Shown: one piece after another, positions 62,282-64,000 of the stretch
How the letters are laid out: each line of letters begins with the position of its first letter
How positions within the stretch are numbered: position 1 is the stretch's first letter
Assembly: GCF_002335745.1 (NCBI RefSeq)
Contig: NZ_NIST01000001.1
Location: 2,080,039 to 2,144,038 of the forward strand
Source of the DNA: Evansella halocellulosilytica
GTDB taxonomy: Bacteria > Bacillota > Bacilli > Bacillales > Salisediminibacteriaceae
DNA: 64,000 nucleotides
Direction: 5' to 3'
The notes under the pieces: generated by a model
What the model was told of the DNA's origin: nothing
The model's input: only the letters and a program-made list of their open reading frames with translations
Database searches by the model: none
Translations under genes and position numbers: made by a program

Positions 62282-63832
62282 TTAAGTTGGATTCGTTTGT
62301 TCATCTGTCTTTTTCAATTTATCTCTTACTCGTTTGCGTTCTTTACCAGGACTTGGCTTCGGTTTTACTTCTGCTTTAAAGGCTTTTAGCATAGAAAGTG
62401 ACACGACGAACAGGACGAGAGTTAAAGGAAAGGCACTGACAATGATCGCTGTTTGCATCGCTTCCAGACCACCGGTTGCCATTAGTACAACAGCAGAAGC
62501 GGCTAAGATGATTCCCCAGATATATTTAACGATGTTTGGGGGCTCTGTGCTTCCGTTTGTTGTTTGCATTCCAAGTACAAATGTTGCTGAATCAGCAGAC
62601 GTAATAAAAAATGTACTAATGAGAAAGATCGTGATTGTTGCAAGAATACCGCTGAATGGCAGCTGCTCGTAAACGAAGAATAGTGCCGTTTCAATGGCTT
62701 GTCCTGACACGTCGAGTCCCATCGTGTATTCGTAAAAGATTCCTGTACCGCCAAAAACACAGAACCATAACGTACAAACGAGTGTCGGCGCAACTAAGAC
62801 AGCAATAACAAACTCACGAATCGTCCTCCCTTTAGAAACGCGGGCAATAAATGTTCCGACGAATGGTGACCAGGCGATCCACCAAGCCCAATAAAAGATC
62901 GTCCATCCTTGAAGCCAAGCAGCATTTCCTTCATCAAAGGGTGATAAACGCAAACCCATCGCAGGAATATTTTGTATGTAACTGCCTAATGTTGTAGTAA
63001 ATAGGTCTAATAAGAAGATTGTCGGACCAAGAATAATGACGGCAATGAATATAATGCTCGCCAAAGCCATATTCGTATTACTTAAGTATTTAATCCCTTT
63101 TCTGATCCCTGTACCTGCGCTAATTAAAAAAAGCAATGTAACGATGGCAATAATCGTAAATTGAATCGAAAAATTGTTTGGAATCCCAGTTAAATAGCTT
63201 AATCCTCCATTGATTTGGGCAGCACCTAATCCAAGGGATGCACATACCCCGAAGATTGTCGCGAAAACGGCGACAATATCAATGATAACGCCAGCTTTCC
63301 CTTTGACGCGGTCGCCAAGTAAAGGACGCAACGTGGCACTCATAAGCCCTGGATACCCTTTTCGAAACTTAAAATATGCGAGTGCAAGCGCAATGATCGC
63401 ATAAATCGCCCATGCATGAAACCCCCAATGAAGGTATGTATAGCGTAAGCTCATAATCGCTGCTTCACCTGTATCTCCTTCAATAAATGGAGGATTGGCA
63501 AAGTGTGAAATTGGTTCTGATACACCGAAGAATAATAACCCAATCCCCATCCCGGCACTAAATAACATCGCAAACCACGTTGGACGGCTGAATTCAGGTT
63601 GATCTTCGTCTTTACCGAGCTTGATTTTTCCATACTTACTGAAAATGAGAAAAAGAGCAAAAACTAAAAAGAACGTAGCTGCGATTTGATAAAACCAGCC
63701 GAAATTTTGCATGAAAAACCCTAGTGTCACATCCATAACACTTTCCAAGTGACCAGGTGCGAGCACGCCCCAAAGAACAAAAATAACCGAGATAACAATC
63801 GCAATCCAAAAAACAGTCGTTACTTTATTCAT
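62282..63832 (-). CDS. opuD: BCCT-family glycine betaine transporter
   Basis: The product (about 516 residues) has 12 predicted membrane segments and the BCCT signatures GMGIGLLFFGVSEP (about 93-106) and WTIFYWAWWIAWSPFVGTFIARVSKGRT with the aromatic substrate box. The C-terminal tail is short and basic (KPSPGKERKRVRDKLKK), suitable for osmotic control. ATG at 63832 follows GGAGG; a longer frame runs back into the palindrome. Betaine is the most likely substrate (OpuD/BetP type), driven by sodium. Confidence 0.92.
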   Translation of the reverse strand: MNKVTTVFWIAIVISVIFVLWGVLAPGHLESVMDVTLGFFMQNFGWFYQIAATFFLVFALFLIFSKYGKIKLGKDEDQPEFSRPTWFAMLFSAGMGIGLLFFGVSEPISHFANPPFIEGDTGEAAIMSLRYTYLHWGFHAWAIYAIIALALAYFKFRKGYPGLMSATLRPLLGDRVKGKAGVIIDIVAVFATIFGVCASLGLGAAQINGGLSYLTGIPNNFSIQFTIIAIVTLLFLISAGTGIRKGIKYLSNTNMALASIIFIAVIILGPTIFLLDLFTTTLGSYIQNIPAMGLRLSPFDEGNAAWLQGWTIFYWAWWIAWSPFVGTFIARVSKGRTIREFVIAVLVAPTLVCTLWFCVFGGTGIFYEYTMGLDVSGQAIETALFFVYEQLPFSGILATITIFLISTFFITSADSATFVLGMQTTNGSTEPPNIVKYIWGIILAASAVVLMATGGLEAMQTAIIVSAFPLTLVLFVVSLSMLKAFKAEVKPKPSPGKERKRVRDKLKKTDEQTNPT

Positions 63833-63893
63833 ACAATAAAGCCTCCTTCCCTCACTAGTCTTTGAACATTCAACATTTTTATGTAGCGAAGTT

Positions 63894-63939
63894 CGTTCGA
63901 CAAGTGCCTTCGTTCGACAAGTGCCTGGCACTTGTCGAA
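63894..63939. repeat. Direct repeat plus 27-bp palindrome upstream of BCCT gene
   Basis: TTCGACAAGTGCC (63913-63925), one central T, then GGCACTTGTCGAA (63927-63939) form perfect arms. The left arm with CG before it is repeated directly at 63894-63908. It may be an operator for the transporter gene or a dispersed repeat. Confidence 0.8.
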
Positions 63940-64000
63940 TAAGATATAATGAGGGGGAATCGGTCAGACAATTTTGTGCACGAAAAGTCGGATCAACTTT

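Overview
The window looks like the chromosome of a low-GC Gram-positive Bacillaceae species. It has AT-rich intergenic DNA, AAGGAGG-type ribosome binding sites, many TTG and GTG starts, and relatives of Bacillus AraR, Zur-regulon GTPases, SufU, GudD, GarD and OpuD-type carriers. An alkaliphilic Bacillus relative is my guess; nothing here proves the species. No rRNA, tRNA or CRISPR array was seen.

Layout. 1-1392: IS3-family copy 1, cut by the window edge. 1393-1960: intergenic repeats. 1966-4304: ArsR-type regulator, flavin-reductase-like protein and YqeB-like membrane protein. 4428-6313: group II intron A. 6411-6690: repeats. 6722-15002: a zinc-starvation island with four near-identical Zur boxes, holding a SufU paralogue, three COG0523 metallochaperone GTPases, a degenerate fourth COG0523 protein, a ferredoxin-like protein, zinc-free S14, dCTP deaminase and a flavin oxidoreductase. 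15123-20560: HD hydrolase behind a leader terminator, an SDR, and an antiterminator-controlled PTS operon. 20726-22165: IS copy 2, damaged by a loxP-containing sequence that looks like a sequencing-library linker. 22296-25893: small membrane wHTH protein, an ECF41 sigma/oxidoreductase pair with its own promoter, and a VOC dioxygenase. 25958-28016: group II intron B. 28153-32731: FadR-type regulator and a four-gene catabolic operon. 32929-34840: divergent SDR and WYL regulator. 35165-49465: a large D-glucarate/galactarate catabolic cluster with a tripartite tricarboxylate-type transporter and FadR-type control. 49688-51905: ArsR-like regulator plus MFS exporter. 51960-55680: repeats, an unknown gene, a double-MerR regulator and IS copy 3. 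56070-58786: arabinose genes (YesL remnant, GH43, AraR). 59030-60028: two small genes. 60075-62191: group II intron C. 62282-63832: BCCT transporter.

Three themes cut across the genes. First, a dispersed 17-bp palindrome (GCGGA-N7-TCCGC and variants) fills many intergenic regions, and all three IS3 copies sit at its exact centre. Second, all three group II introns begin just after intrinsic terminators. Third, the flanks of IS copies 1 and 2 look exchanged, so the 19-kb segment between them, which carries the zinc island, may have been inverted by recombination or misassembled.

Regulation can often be read directly: Zur boxes, an ECF41 promoter, a RAT/terminator pair, AraR boxes, a 13-bp ATTGT-CTT-ACAAT operator on the glucarate operons with a probable CcpA site, and a GTTC-N10-GAAC pair before the ArsR-like gene.
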